In this document: piece by piece, positions 24,401 through 33,113 of the stretch
How the letters are laid out: every line of letters begins with the position of its first letter
How positions within the stretch are numbered: position 1 is the first letter of the stretch
Source: CAYUCE01 sp964443275
Lineage (GTDB): Bacteria; Bipolaricaulota; Bipolaricaulia; CAYUCE01
Length of the DNA: 45,575 bases
Direction: 5' to 3'
Assembly (NCBI GenBank): GCA_964443275.1
Contig: CAYUCE010000009.1
Span: 1 to 45,575, forward strand
The notes under the pieces: model-generated
Database searches by the model: none
Seen by the model: only the letters and a program-made list of their open reading frames with translations
What the model was told of the DNA's origin: nothing
Made by a program: the position numbers and the translations under genes

Positions 24401-24428
24401 GGACCGAGGAGGTAAAACTCCTCGGTCC
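24401..24428 (+). terminator. Strong hairpin between binding protein and permease
   Basis: GGACCGAGGAG (24401-24411) and CTCCTCGGTCC (24418-24428) form an 11-base perfect stem with loop GTAAAA, nine bases after the binding-protein stop. No T-run follows, so it is more likely an mRNA-stabilising or partially terminating element than a full terminator. The next gene (ATG 24453) has no ribosome site. Confidence 0.6.
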
Positions 24429-24452
24429 CTTCCCTCATTTGAGTTTCTAAAA

Positions 24453-25469
24453 ATGCTTAGTTATATCACTAGGAGGTTGCTACTCTCCTTAATTGTACTA
24501 GTGGGGGTTTCCATTGTTGCTTTTTTAATAACCCGATTAGTACCTTCAAATCCAGCTCTTATGTGGGCAGGTCCCCACGCTACAGCAGAGCAGGTAGAGC
24601 AGGCCAGAGTTGAACTGGGATTGGATAAACCACTATATGTGCAATATTACCGATATATAAAAGGCTTTATCCACGGAGATTGGGGAGCTTCAATTCGAAC
24701 CCGTCAGCCAGTCTTAGAAGACATAGCAAACCGGCTCCCAGCATCCCTTGAGTTAATCCTTTTTGGCATGTTTATTGCTCTGATTCTGGGGATCCCTCTG
24801 GGCACTTTATCTGCGGCTAAGGACGGTACAATGTTGGATCATACCAGCAGGGCTTTCTCCATCGCTGGAGTAGCTTTACCAACTTTTTGGCTGGGGATGA
24901 TCTTTCAGCTAATATTTTTCAAACAATTGGGTTGGCTTCCGCTTTCGGAAAGAGTGGATTCCATCCTGATTCTCACCCATCCTATAAAGGATATAACGGG
25001 GTTCTATTTGATAGATTCTCTGATCTCCGGAAACTTCACGGTGTTTGTAGATGGTTTGAAACATTTAATTTTGCCTGCACTTACTCTCTCTGCATACCCC
25101 CTGGGCCTATCATCCAGAATGACTCGAGCCACGATGCTCGAGGTCTTAAACGAGGATTATATCAGAACCGCACGGGCTAGTGGCGTTCGAGAGATAAAGG
25201 TTTTAATCAAATATGCTCTAAGAAATTCAATCGGCCCCGTTTTGACTGTCATTGCGCTGACCTTTGCCTATTCCCTGGTTTCAACCTTTCTTATTGAGAC
25301 CGTATTTACTTGGCCAGGTCTCGGTTACTACGCATCCAAGGCGATTATAACTGTAGATTATCCCGCTATCATGGGAGTGGTAATCCTGATAGCTTTTACA
25401 TATGTGATCTTGAACCTTAGTGTGGACGTTGCATTAGCTTTTTTAGATCCTCGGATAAGAGTAGATTGA
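24453..25469 (+). CDS. Peptide-type ABC permease, DppB family
   Basis: A 338-residue inner-membrane permease with six predicted membrane segments. It has the typical N-terminus MLSYITRRLLLSLIVLVGVS, the GLDKPLYVQYYRYIKG segment and the cytoplasmic EAA loop near RTARASGVREIKVLIKYALR. It pairs with the DppC-type subunit 16 bases downstream. No ribosome site precedes the ATG; translation may be low or depend on the upstream hairpin structure. Confidence 0.93.
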   Translation: MLSYITRRLLLSLIVLVGVSIVAFLITRLVPSNPALMWAGPHATAEQVEQARVELGLDKPLYVQYYRYIKGFIHGDWGASIRTRQPVLEDIANRLPASLELILFGMFIALILGIPLGTLSAAKDGTMLDHTSRAFSIAGVALPTFWLGMIFQLIFFKQLGWLPLSERVDSILILTHPIKDITGFYLIDSLISGNFTVFVDGLKHLILPALTLSAYPLGLSSRMTRATMLEVLNEDYIRTARASGVREIKVLIKYALRNSIGPVLTVIALTFAYSLVSTFLIETVFTWPGLGYYASKAIITVDYPAIMGVVILIAFTYVILNLSVDVALAFLDPRIRVD

Positions 25470-25484
25470 CCGTGAACAATTGAA

Positions 25485-26351
25485 ATGTTTAAAAGCTTGC
25501 TCGAAGATTTCCGATATATAGGGAAAAACCCACTTACCATTGCCGGATTAAGCGGAGTTTTAATACTGCTCATAGTTGCCATTCTTTCACCATGGATAGC
25601 TCCTTACCCTCAACATGCAACGGGCACCACAAGTATAAAGGATAAACTTATTCCACCGGGCAGGGGACATTTTTTCGGCACGGACGAATTAGGAAGGGAT
25701 GTATTCACTAGAGTCTTATATGGGACCAGAATATCGTTTAAAGTGGGAGTATTGGCTATAGGTTTGGCTCTTTTAATAGGTATGCCTTTAGGAGTGATTG
25801 CAGGCTATTCAGGAGGGATACTTGATGAAGTTTTAATGAGAATTACTGATATTTTCCTAAGTTTTCCTCCTCTGCTTCTAGCTATGGCTATCTCGGTTAC
25901 TTTGGGACCTTCTTTGCAAAATGCTATGATTGCCATAGCCATAGCTTGGTGGCCGTGGTATACAAGATTGCTACGAGGTGAGGCCACTTCGGTTAAAGAA
26001 AGATCCTTTATAGAGGCAGCTAGATCACTGGGTGCATCCAACGCAAAAGTTGTATTTAAACACGTTCTACCTAACTGCTTAACTCCTATTATGATTCAAG
26101 CATCAATGGACTTTGGCTCGGTGATTTTAACTAGTGCTTCTCTCAGTTTTTTGGGATTAGGAGCCCAGCCGCCGACTCCGGAGTGGGGACTCATGGTCAG
26201 CACGGGGAGAACTTACTTTCTAACTCAGTGGTGGATTGTTACCTTTCCAGGGATAGCCATCTTTTTTGCTGTGCTTTCTTTCAACCTCATGGGCGATGGA
26301 CTAAGAGAAATTTTAGATCCCAAAATGCGACGGCGGATAAGAAACTATTAA
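25485..26351 (+). CDS. Peptide-type ABC permease, DppC family
   Basis: A 288-residue permease with an N-terminal membrane segment at about 20-40 and five more. The cytoplasmic motif GTDELGRDVFTRVLYGTRIS near 64-83 and the EAA loop IEAARSLGASNAKVVFKHVLPN near 173-194 are diagnostic. With the DppB-type subunit it forms the channel. Its ATPase partners are not in this operon; sharing the DppD/DppF pair of the convergent operon is the simplest explanation. Confidence 0.93.
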   Translation: MFKSLLEDFRYIGKNPLTIAGLSGVLILLIVAILSPWIAPYPQHATGTTSIKDKLIPPGRGHFFGTDELGRDVFTRVLYGTRISFKVGVLAIGLALLIGMPLGVIAGYSGGILDEVLMRITDIFLSFPPLLLAMAISVTLGPSLQNAMIAIAIAWWPWYTRLLRGEATSVKERSFIEAARSLGASNAKVVFKHVLPNCLTPIMIQASMDFGSVILTSASLSFLGLGAQPPTPEWGLMVSTGRTYFLTQWWIVTFPGIAIFFAVLSFNLMGDGLREILDPKMRRRIRNY

Positions 26352-26432
26352 GCAAGATGGAGAAATGGTCTGAATGCCTCGAGAATTAACTATAATTTAG
26401 AAATTTTGTAGCAATCATGTAAGGAGGAAGAT

Positions 26433-27539
26433 GTGAAAAAGTTAAATCAACGGGATCTGAGAAATCTGCTTCTTGGATGTACGGTGTTGGGTACTGGAGG
26501 AGGAGGCAGCCTCAATCGAGGCCTTGAAATGATAGAAGGTATCCTAGATAGAGGTAAAGAAGTGAACATAATGGGGCTAGAATCTATCCCTGATAGTGCT
26601 TTGGTTGCCTCGCCGTATTTTTGCGGAAGCGTTTCCCCAGAGCAAGAGGGCAAATCTCCTAGCGTGGAAGGGAATGAATGTTTGGAAGCCTTCGAGGCCT
26701 TAGAAAGGCATCTGGATCACGACTTCTTTGCTGCCATTCCCACAGAGATAGGGGGAGCAAATACCGCGGTAGCTATTGCCGTGGCCGCTGAGAAGGGAAT
26801 ACCGGTAGTGGATGCTGATCCTGCCGGTCGATCAGTGCCAGAACTGCAACATACCACATTTTACATTAAGAACGTTCCTATTGCGCCCTTGGCAGTGGCG
26901 AATTCTCAGGGTGACGTGATAATTGTGGAGAAAGTGGCCAGCGATTTCAGAGCTGAGAAGATAGTACGTTCAATAGCTGTAGCGAGCGGAAATAAGGCAG
27001 GGGTAACCGATCACCCTACTAGAGGTAAGACTTTAAAGAACTCCGTGATATCTGGAACGTTAGCCAAAGCTCTTCGCATAGGTGAAGCGATCGCTGGTGC
27101 TTATGAGCGCGATGTAGATCCGGTTAAAGAAGCAATCAGTGCTGGGGAAGGCTTCCTACTTTTTAAAGGAAGAATCACAGAGACAGACTGGGAAGAAAAG
27201 GAAGGTTTTACCTTGGGGAATGTACTTATTGAAGGGGTAGAAGATTTTAAAGACAATGAGTACAAAATATGGTACAAAAATGAACATATCATTTCATGGA
27301 TTGATGAGAAGATCGATGTCACAGTTCCGGATCTTATTTGCGTACTTGACTCAGCTTCTGGACAGCCGATCACTAACCCCAACTGTGAGGTAGGAATGAA
27401 CGTATCGGTTATCGGCTATCCAGCTCCGGACCAATGGAGGACAAAGGCTGGGCTGGAAGTCTTTGGCCCAAAACATTTTGGTTATGAAAATGAGTACAGA
27501 CCCATTGAAGAGAATGAAAGGTTGATAAACCGCGAATAA
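26433..27539 (+). CDS. DUF917 protein (hydantoinase-associated family)
   Basis: A 368-residue DUF917/COG3535 protein. The N-terminal glycine-rich turn LGTGGGGSL (residues 17-25), TEIGGANTAVAIAVAAEKGIPVVDADPAGRS near 108-138 and the SASGQPITNPN segment near 311 mark the family. DUF917 occurs as the C-terminal part of some hydantoinase/oxoprolinase proteins, and one member is a thiohydantoin desulfurase; most are uncharacterised. The GTG start at 26433 follows AAGGAGG. No hydantoinase ATPase subunit is present here. A related but distant copy lies at 38841-39914 in the paralogous operon. Confidence 0.9.
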   Translation: MKKLNQRDLRNLLLGCTVLGTGGGGSLNRGLEMIEGILDRGKEVNIMGLESIPDSALVASPYFCGSVSPEQEGKSPSVEGNECLEAFEALERHLDHDFFAAIPTEIGGANTAVAIAVAAEKGIPVVDADPAGRSVPELQHTTFYIKNVPIAPLAVANSQGDVIIVEKVASDFRAEKIVRSIAVASGNKAGVTDHPTRGKTLKNSVISGTLAKALRIGEAIAGAYERDVDPVKEAISAGEGFLLFKGRITETDWEEKEGFTLGNVLIEGVEDFKDNEYKIWYKNEHIISWIDEKIDVTVPDLICVLDSASGQPITNPNCEVGMNVSVIGYPAPDQWRTKAGLEVFGPKHFGYENEYRPIEENERLINRE

Positions 27540-27565
27540 AGGAAGGTAGTCTGTTAGGAGGGAAA

Positions 27566-28588
27566 ATGAGATATCATGAGTTTGAATTAGGTAAAGCCAG
27601 CGATCTTTTAATAAGAGAACTATTCAAATTGCGGGAAGGAGAAACCTTTGTAATCACTGGTGATACGGAAAGCGATCCTCAAGTAGTAAATGCTACTTCA
27701 AGGGCTGCTTTTGCAGTAGGAGCAAAGCCCATGGTTATTTGGCTTGCGTCGCCGATAGGGGTGGGTAAAGAAGCTGATCCTATGCTCCCAGTTGATGCGT
27801 TGGCTGCCGTACTCAAGGAGGCGGATGCCTGGGTGGAGTTCAATAACAAATGGCTGCTTTATTCCACGCCTTATGAGATAGCCATGAAAGAAAACCAGAA
27901 GCTTAGACACCTTTGTTTGGTGGGGATGGATGTGGATATGATGACCCGGTGTATAGGGCGAATTGATTATCCTGTCCTTGAGGAATTTCAAACTCTAGTA
28001 ACCCAGATGACCGAAAAGGCCGAACATGTAAAGGTAAATACACCAGCAGGGGGAGAGGTGGAATTTGATAACGATCCTCAAGAACCAGTTGATTCTGATC
28101 TTGGATATGCACATAAGCCTGGATCGTACATGTTATCGGGTCAGATAGGGTGGGCACCAGATCGAGATTCGATAAATGGCACAATAGCATTTGATGGCTC
28201 CGTAACACCTCCAATTGGCCTGCTTAAGGAACCTATAAAGCTAAGAATCGAAAGCGGCCGAATAGTAAGCTTCGAAGGAGGAAAGGAAGCAAAAGAGTAC
28301 GAAAAGTGGCTAAGAGGCTTTGAACATCCACAGATGCTTAGGCTCGCCCACATATGCTATGGTTTCAACCCAGGTGCTAAACTCACCGGAAATGTCCTAG
28401 AAGATGAAAGAGTTTGGGGATGCACCGAGTGGGGAATTGGACATTACCCCGATGCGCCAGCTCCCTCCCACTCTGATGGCATTTGCCTTAATTCCTCAGT
28501 TTGGCTGGATGGGGTAAAGTTACTGGATGAAGGGCAGGTAGTGCACAAGGATCTAAAGAGACTTGCGAAGAAACTGGGAAAAGATTGA
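27566..28588 (+). CDS. M29 aminopeptidase / NicX-like metal protein
   Basis: A 340-residue protein of the M29 aminopeptidase (AmpT/AmpS) and 2,5-dihydroxypyridine dioxygenase (NicX) superfamily. Marks are ATSRAAFAVGAKPMV near 45-60, MSGQIGWAP-type sheet segments and AHICYGFNPGAKLTGNVLEDERVWG near 261-285. The C-terminal H-x-D metal pair is in SHSDGICLN near 308. Both branches bind a metal through such residues, so peptidase and oxygenase cannot be told apart by eye. The spacing and SHSDG wording lean to the NicX side. It starts behind AGGAGG and is last in the plus operon. It is a close paralogue of the frame-broken gene at 29451-30468. Confidence 0.82.
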   Translation: MRYHEFELGKASDLLIRELFKLREGETFVITGDTESDPQVVNATSRAAFAVGAKPMVIWLASPIGVGKEADPMLPVDALAAVLKEADAWVEFNNKWLLYSTPYEIAMKENQKLRHLCLVGMDVDMMTRCIGRIDYPVLEEFQTLVTQMTEKAEHVKVNTPAGGEVEFDNDPQEPVDSDLGYAHKPGSYMLSGQIGWAPDRDSINGTIAFDGSVTPPIGLLKEPIKLRIESGRIVSFEGGKEAKEYEKWLRGFEHPQMLRLAHICYGFNPGAKLTGNVLEDERVWGCTEWGIGHYPDAPAPSHSDGICLNSSVWLDGVKLLDEGQVVHKDLKRLAKKLGKD

Positions 28589-28597
28589 GAGCAGGTA

Positions 28598-28897
28598 TTA
28601 AGTGGCTTGAGAGCTTCTATTTTTTGACTCCTTTGTGAACCTAAGTACTAATTGCTGGATGAAATCATAAAATTCGTCCTTGTTGGTCATCACCGTGTCG
28701 CTCTTTTCATCGATATCTTTTGAAATCTCTTTTAGGAAAGGATCGTCATATATGGAGCCAACAAGCTTAGCCAACCTGCTCAAAGTTTCCAATAGCCGTA
28801 GGGGACCGTAATCTTTTGGCTCATCTTTTAAACGTTCAGCACTGGCCGCTAGGTACTGGCACAGGTTGAAAAGCTCTTTCTTAATTCCCTTATTCAT
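28598..28897 (-). CDS. Small helical protein, possibly DUF6092-like
   Basis: A 99-residue, entirely helical protein without signal or membrane segment. The pattern KKELFNLCQYLAASAERL..EP..YGPLRLLETLSRLAKL resembles small proteins grouped as DUF6092 that sit beside transporter and nitroreductase genes; I am not certain of that name. It starts at ATG 28897 with AGGAGG inside the end of the nitroreductase gene and overlaps it by eight bases. It is the last gene of the long minus-strand operon. Function unknown; the cysteine at 13 and the helical bundle give no clear hint. Confidence 0.6.
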   Translation of the reverse strand: MNKGIKKELFNLCQYLAASAERLKDEPKDYGPLRLLETLSRLAKLVGSIYDDPFLKEISKDIDEKSDTVMTNKDEFYDFIQQLVLRFTKESKNRSSQAT

Positions 28898-29444
28898 CTA
28901 GTTCCTCCTGATACACTCCCCAAGAAGTGATTTTTGAAAGCTTTTGTCTCTTAGGTGCAGAGGGAGGTTTCTTAGGGTAGCCGAGGGCGATAAGCAGTAC
29001 AGGCTGTATATAATCGGGAAGTTCGAGTAGCTCGCTTATTCCCGTGACAGAAAATGATGCCACACAACAAGATCCTAGTCCGAGTGAGTAGGCTACAAGC
29101 ATCATATTTTGAGTGGCCATTGCTCCTTCTTCCGCTCTCAATATCGAAACCTCAGCTTTTCCAAAAGTCTCCATGTCCCGTTGGTCAGAGCAGATAGCAA
29201 TAGCTAATGTGGCTTCTCTGGGAAAGCCGGGAGATAAGTTTTTTAAGATCTCTATTTGATCCGAACTCTGGACAACCACGAATCGCCATGATTGAACGTT
29301 GCTGGGAGTAGGAGCCCAACGCCCCGCATCTAATAACTTTCCAATTGATTCCTTGGATATCAGCTTATTCGAAAATGAGCGGACACTCCTTCGGTTTCTT
29401 ATTATCTCAGATAAAACATCGTATTTTTCCGTTTTGCACTCCAT
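28890..29444 (-). CDS. Nitroreductase-family flavoprotein
   Basis: A 184-residue FMN-dependent oxidoreductase of the nitroreductase superfamily. The FMN-phosphate motif is RNRRSVRSFSN (residues 16-26), followed by LLDAGRWAPTPSNVQSWRFVVV (32-53) and the GLGSCCVASF segment near 128. The C-terminal ALGYPKKPPSAPKRQKLSKI is also typical. Members reduce nitro groups, quinones, enamides or act as dehalogenases. Placement after M29/NicX-like genes hints at reduction of a pathway intermediate rather than detoxification. It starts seven bases after the frame-broken gene, with no clear ribosome site. Confidence 0.88.
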   Translation of the reverse strand: MECKTEKYDVLSEIIRNRRSVRSFSNKLISKESIGKLLDAGRWAPTPSNVQSWRFVVVQSSDQIEILKNLSPGFPREATLAIAICSDQRDMETFGKAEVSILRAEEGAMATQNMMLVAYSLGLGSCCVASFSVTGISELLELPDYIQPVLLIALGYPKKPPSAPKRQKLSKITSWGVYQEELDE

Positions 29445-29450
29445 TGAATT

Positions 29451-30468
29451 TTAGAGAAGTTTATCTACCAGCTTTTTAAGATCTGGGTATATAAAGCTAC
29501 CGTCTTCCTCAATTTTGCTATCATCTAACAGGACGGTGAGATTAAGCATAGTTCCATCAGTATGAGCACCGGCTGGTCCTACCTTTCCCTTAAATTGAGG
29601 TCTTTGTGAACCAATCCCAATTTCAACTCCACCAAACACCCTCTCATCTTCCAATATTATACCGGTAAGCTTGGCTCCCGGGTTGAAACCATAGGAAAAA
29701 TGGGCAATTTTAAGCATGTGGGGATCATCAAAACTTTCCAACCATTTTTCGAAAACTTTAGCCTCAGAGCCGCCCTCTACCTTCATTATTTTACCCTTCT
29801 TTACTATAAGTTCTATAGGTGAAGCTAGAAGACCAATCTCCTCCGGAGGCCAGAGTGAACCGTCAAAAACTAACCTTCCATTTATGCTTTCTTCTACAGG
29901 TGCCCAGGACACTTGCCCTCCCAAAAAGCTCTGCTCATTCGGCTTGGAAATTATCCCTGAGTTGTGGTAAACAGGACGGTCCCCAATTTCAGAGGCTAAA
30001 TCAGTACCCGCGAGAGTTTTAACCACCATCTTGTTACCGCTCCGTAGCAAATCTGCAAGCCTATCTCCTAACTCAACCATTTTTGGATAATCGATCTCCC
30101 CCCTACACATCAAACCATCATATCTGGGGCCATCCCGGTTAAACAGAGTTTCTGGATCCGGCCTTTAATGCTTCATGATAAGCTTCGGTATGTATAAGGT
30201 ACTTTTCAGCTAATTCAATAACTACGTCAGATTCCTTCATGGCATCTGCCAGGGGTGGCGGCGGTTCTATGCCCACCTCCGGTCGAGTTTCGAACCAGTA
30301 AATACCTACTGTTCCACCGGCCAGAAAAGCAGCTTCAGCCAGGCTGTTCACCACCTTTTCATTAGCAGCAGTATCGGCATAGATAAGAATATCCTCGCCT
30401 TCTTTCAAGTTACACATGTCATTAATTACCGTTTCTGCTGCTTGCTTAAGTTCCCAACTGTAACCCAT
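29451..30468 (-). pseudogene. M29/NicX-like gene split by a frameshift
   Basis: Two pieces in different frames form one M29/NicX-type protein. The N-terminal 102 or so residues run from ATG 30468 (behind AGGAGGT) to HEALKA. The frame then ends at TAA 30141-30139, while the continuation DPETLFNRDGPRYDGLMCRG is read one base over. One extra base (or two missing) near 30155-30165 explains the break; the corrected length of 338 residues equals the 340-residue paralogue at 27566. Downstream motifs are intact: AHFSYGFNPGAKLTGIILEDERVFGG and the metal pair in GAHTDGT. It may be a sequencing indel, because no other decay is visible. Confidence 0.85.
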
Positions 30469-30481
30469 TTATACCTCCTTT

Positions 30482-31411
30482 TTATAGTTCAATATTTTTT
30501 CCATCTACGATTAACCGAGGAGAAGCGGTTATTAACCCGTCTAAATGGACATCTGCTTGGGTATCTCCGCCTATCGTGCTGTCATCTCCCAAGGCAACAT
30601 GTAAAGTTTCTGCTACCTTTTCGTCCTCAAGAGTGATTCCTATCAGTTTGGCTGCGGGATTTATTCCTATTCCAAGTTCGGCGATATTTCTTCCCTCCTC
30701 TCCGGCACTTTCCACCAGTCTTTCCAATTCGTCAGCTCTTTTCCCATCAAATGAAACAGCGTAGCCGTCCTTGATGGTGACTTTAATCGGTGACTGAAGA
30801 AGTCCCAGACCGGACAGGGAGCCATCGATTAATAACACCCCTTGTGCATTGCTTGGAGAGATATAAACTTCTCCACCGGGTAGATTGGAGAAGTCTCCTG
30901 GATTTGCGCAGATGCCGGTGTCTGTACCCCATTTACGGTCAGTTAGATCAAGGGCCAAGTTGGTCCCTTTTTCGCTTTTTACAATCGCTTCCTTTGCCCC
31001 TTCCAATTGGCTTAAAAGCTCCTTGGCTCTTCTTTCGACTTCTCCATAATCTGCTCTCAAGCCGCCTTCAGATATCATTTCCTCCAATATTCCGGGGAGA
31101 GTTGCAACTCGAGCCCCTGCTTCACAAGCATTCTTTCTAGCCTGGGTATGGGATATAGACTTTTCGGTGGGAGCTAAGACAACATCTACCGCTTTCATCG
31201 CTTGGGCTACAACCTGAGGTGGTTCCTCACCGCTCTTTTCTCGTGGTATCATCATAATAAGCATTGCCTCGCTCTTTAGATTCTTTGCAGCTTCGAAGAG
31301 GGCCTTACCAATAGGGAGCTTCTCCGTGTCAGTCACGATAAGAACTTTCTCTCCTGTCTTAACCCTCATACAATCTCTGATCGCTACAAGTGCACCTTCT
31401 TTTAAACTCAT
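30482..31411 (-). CDS. M29-family leucyl aminopeptidase (aminopeptidase T-like)
   Basis: A 309-residue protein of the M29 aminopeptidase family, metal-dependent enzymes that remove N-terminal residues from peptides in the cytoplasm. Marks are CMRVKTGEKVLIVTD at the N-terminus, GTNLALDLTDRKWGTDTGI near 165, AELGIGINPAAKLIGITLEDEKV near 246-268 and the C-terminal H-x-D in DVHLDGLI near 291. It is shorter than the classical 400-residue thermophile enzymes, as many environmental members are. I start it at ATG 31411 behind AGGAAG. It is more distant from the two NicX-like copies than those are from each other. Confidence 0.85.
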   Translation of the reverse strand: MSLKEGALVAIRDCMRVKTGEKVLIVTDTEKLPIGKALFEAAKNLKSEAMLIMMIPREKSGEEPPQVVAQAMKAVDVVLAPTEKSISHTQARKNACEAGARVATLPGILEEMISEGGLRADYGEVERRAKELLSQLEGAKEAIVKSEKGTNLALDLTDRKWGTDTGICANPGDFSNLPGGEVYISPSNAQGVLLIDGSLSGLGLLQSPIKVTIKDGYAVSFDGKRADELERLVESAGEEGRNIAELGIGINPAAKLIGITLEDEKVAETLHVALGDDSTIGGDTQADVHLDGLITASPRLIVDGKNIEL

Positions 31412-31431
31412 AAAGACACTTCCTTTCGTGT

Positions 31432-32115
31432 TTAGCAAAATAATTCTGATAACGCTTGAGCAAGTAGTGATCTTACTAAAATAACGGGTTTTTCAGTTGT
31501 TTCCTCTACTACTTTTTTCATTTCCACACTGTAACCGAAACAATGCATCAAAACGAGATCTACAGATCTTTCTTTTATTATCTGAGCCGCTTTTCTAATA
31601 ACACCCTGATTTTTGGAATAGGGGGAAGCTCCGACACAAACTGTTTGAAAACCTAGATCCTTAAGCTCTCGTGTAACCTGATTTATCTGATCCTCTGAAG
31701 GCAAGAAAACTCCCAACTTCCCTTGAATGGAAATGGAGGAGAGCATCCCAGAAACTAGCTTGCCAGGGTTTACTAATGGGGCTTTCGATTCGAATTCAGG
31801 GAAAGTTCCTGAGCAAAGAAGAGTCACCAAATCTACATTCTCAGCGTTTAATTCACTTATTCTATCTTGCATTCGTGGAATAATCGATTTTTTCCCTACC
31901 GTAACCTCGGTTCCATTGCTCATTCTGGTTACCAGTATTTCCTCTCCACCACTGGGCTTTAGCCTTTTTATCTCTAATAAATTGAGATCATCCAAAGCAC
32001 CTCTTTCCATAATTTCAAACCTAGTATCAATGGAGCGTGCGATTAGTTTTTTGAGCTCTGGAACGAGATCGATCCTAGGAGATTGGCCAATGGTGATTGT
32101 CCCAAGTTTGGTCAT
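31432..32115 (-). CDS. AroM-family protein
   Basis: A 227-residue member of the AroM family, named after an E. coli gene of unknown function beside aroL. The N-terminal signature is LGTITIGQSPRIDLVPEL (residues 4-21). The fold resembles the Asp/Glu racemase superfamily: TLLCSGTFPEFESKAP carries a Cys at the first catalytic position, and VLMHCFGYS holds a second Cys. A racemase-like or lyase activity is therefore conceivable. It starts at ATG 32115, overlapping the DppF stop as ATGA, so the two are coupled. Genes for AroM, DUF1177, DUF917 and peptide importers appear together here, which suggests a shared pathway. Confidence 0.85.
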   Translation of the reverse strand: MTKLGTITIGQSPRIDLVPELKKLIARSIDTRFEIMERGALDDLNLLEIKRLKPSGGEEILVTRMSNGTEVTVGKKSIIPRMQDRISELNAENVDLVTLLCSGTFPEFESKAPLVNPGKLVSGMLSSISIQGKLGVFLPSEDQINQVTRELKDLGFQTVCVGASPYSKNQGVIRKAAQIIKERSVDLVLMHCFGYSVEMKKVVEETTEKPVILVRSLLAQALSELFC

Positions 32116-33113
32116 TGTTGATCCCCTTGTTGGTAAAGAAAACAGCGGACAGAATGTCCTTCTTTAATTTTATGAAGCCCAGGTTCGCTTTGCTCGCATT
32201 TCTTCATTCGCTCTGGGCAGCGGGAGAAGAAACTGCAGTAGTGAGGTACCTCAGAAGGAGAAGGGATTTCGCCTTTTAGGGTAATTTCTGCGGGTTTATA
32301 TTTATTTTCTTCTTCGGAAATAATGGGTATGGCCGATAGTAAGGCTTTGGTATAAGGATGTAGTGGATTTGTAAAAATCTCCTCGGTCGGAGCTTCCTCT
32401 ACGATTTTGCCAAGATACATTACACTGGTGGTATCAGAGATGTTCCGAACGATTCCTAGATCGTGGGTCACATAAAGATAGGTCAGATCCTTTTCTTGCT
32501 GCAAACTTTTAAGTAAATCGAGTATCTTTGCTTGAACTGAGACGTCAAGTGCAGAGGTAGGCTCGTCGTGAGCGATCAATTTTGGATCCGTGGCCAGTGC
32601 TCGAGCCAGACCCACTCGTTGTTTTTGACCACCACTTAAGGAGTGGGGATAGCGGTCGATAAACTCTCCAGATAGTTCCACGGTAGTTAACAGTTCTTTG
32701 ACTAAGCGCCTGCACTCTTTCCTTGTAGCCTTTTTGTGAATTTTTAAAGGTAGCGATATGGCATCGTAGACGGTCTTTCTGGGGTTGAGCGAGGAGGTAG
32801 GATCCTGAAATACCATTTGCATCTCTTTACGCAGTTCTTTCAATATAACGCCGTTTAAATCGGTGATATCTTTACCTTCAAACCAAACCTTTCCTCCGGT
32901 AGGCTCATAAATTCTGATAGCTGTTTTGCTGAAAGTCGTTTTACCAGATCCTGATTCACCGACCAAGGCATGCGTTCCGCTCTTTTTCACTGAAAGATTT
33001 ACATTATTTATGGCCTTAATTGTAACTTTCTTTCTGCTGAAGGTGCTTCCTTTAAAATCTGTAAAAAACTTTGATAAATTCCTTGTCTCAAGTAAAGCTT
33101 GATTTTCAGTCAT
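32112..33113 (-). CDS. Peptide-type ABC transporter ATPase, DppF/OppF family
   Basis: A 333-residue ATP-binding subunit. Walker A is GESGSGKTT (near 51), the signature is LSGGQKQRVGLARAL (near 159) and Walker B is LIAHDEPTSALDV, where His replaces the more usual Cys/Val/Ala. The C-terminal oligopeptide-transporter extension has four cysteines (CSFFSRCPERMKKC and a later C), of the type that can hold an iron-sulphur cluster in Dpp/Opp ATPases. I start it at ATG 33113, which shares ATGA with the DppD stop; a TTG 24 bases earlier is possible. It works with DppD and probably also powers the ATPase-less operon at 22820-26351. Confidence 0.93.
   Translation of the reverse strand: MTENQALLETRNLSKFFTDFKGSTFSRKKVTIKAINNVNLSVKKSGTHALVGESGSGKTTFSKTAIRIYEPTGGKVWFEGKDITDLNGVILKELRKEMQMVFQDPTSSLNPRKTVYDAISLPLKIHKKATRKECRRLVKELLTTVELSGEFIDRYPHSLSGGQKQRVGLARALATDPKLIAHDEPTSALDVSVQAKILDLLKSLQQEKDLTYLYVTHDLGIVRNISDTTSVMYLGKIVEEAPTEEIFTNPLHPYTKALLSAIPIISEEENKYKPAEITLKGEIPSPSEVPHYCSFFSRCPERMKKCEQSEPGLHKIKEGHSVRCFLYQQGDQQ

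Noticed and set aside
28570..28630. Bidirectional terminator between the convergent operons
   Set aside because: There is a T-run at about 28620-28625, but no stem of useful length; the ten-base gap leaves no room, so I do not call one.
31727..32167. 146-codon plus-strand frame opposite AroM
   Set aside because: It is antisense to a recognisable AroM protein, has no ribosome site and crosses into the DppF end.
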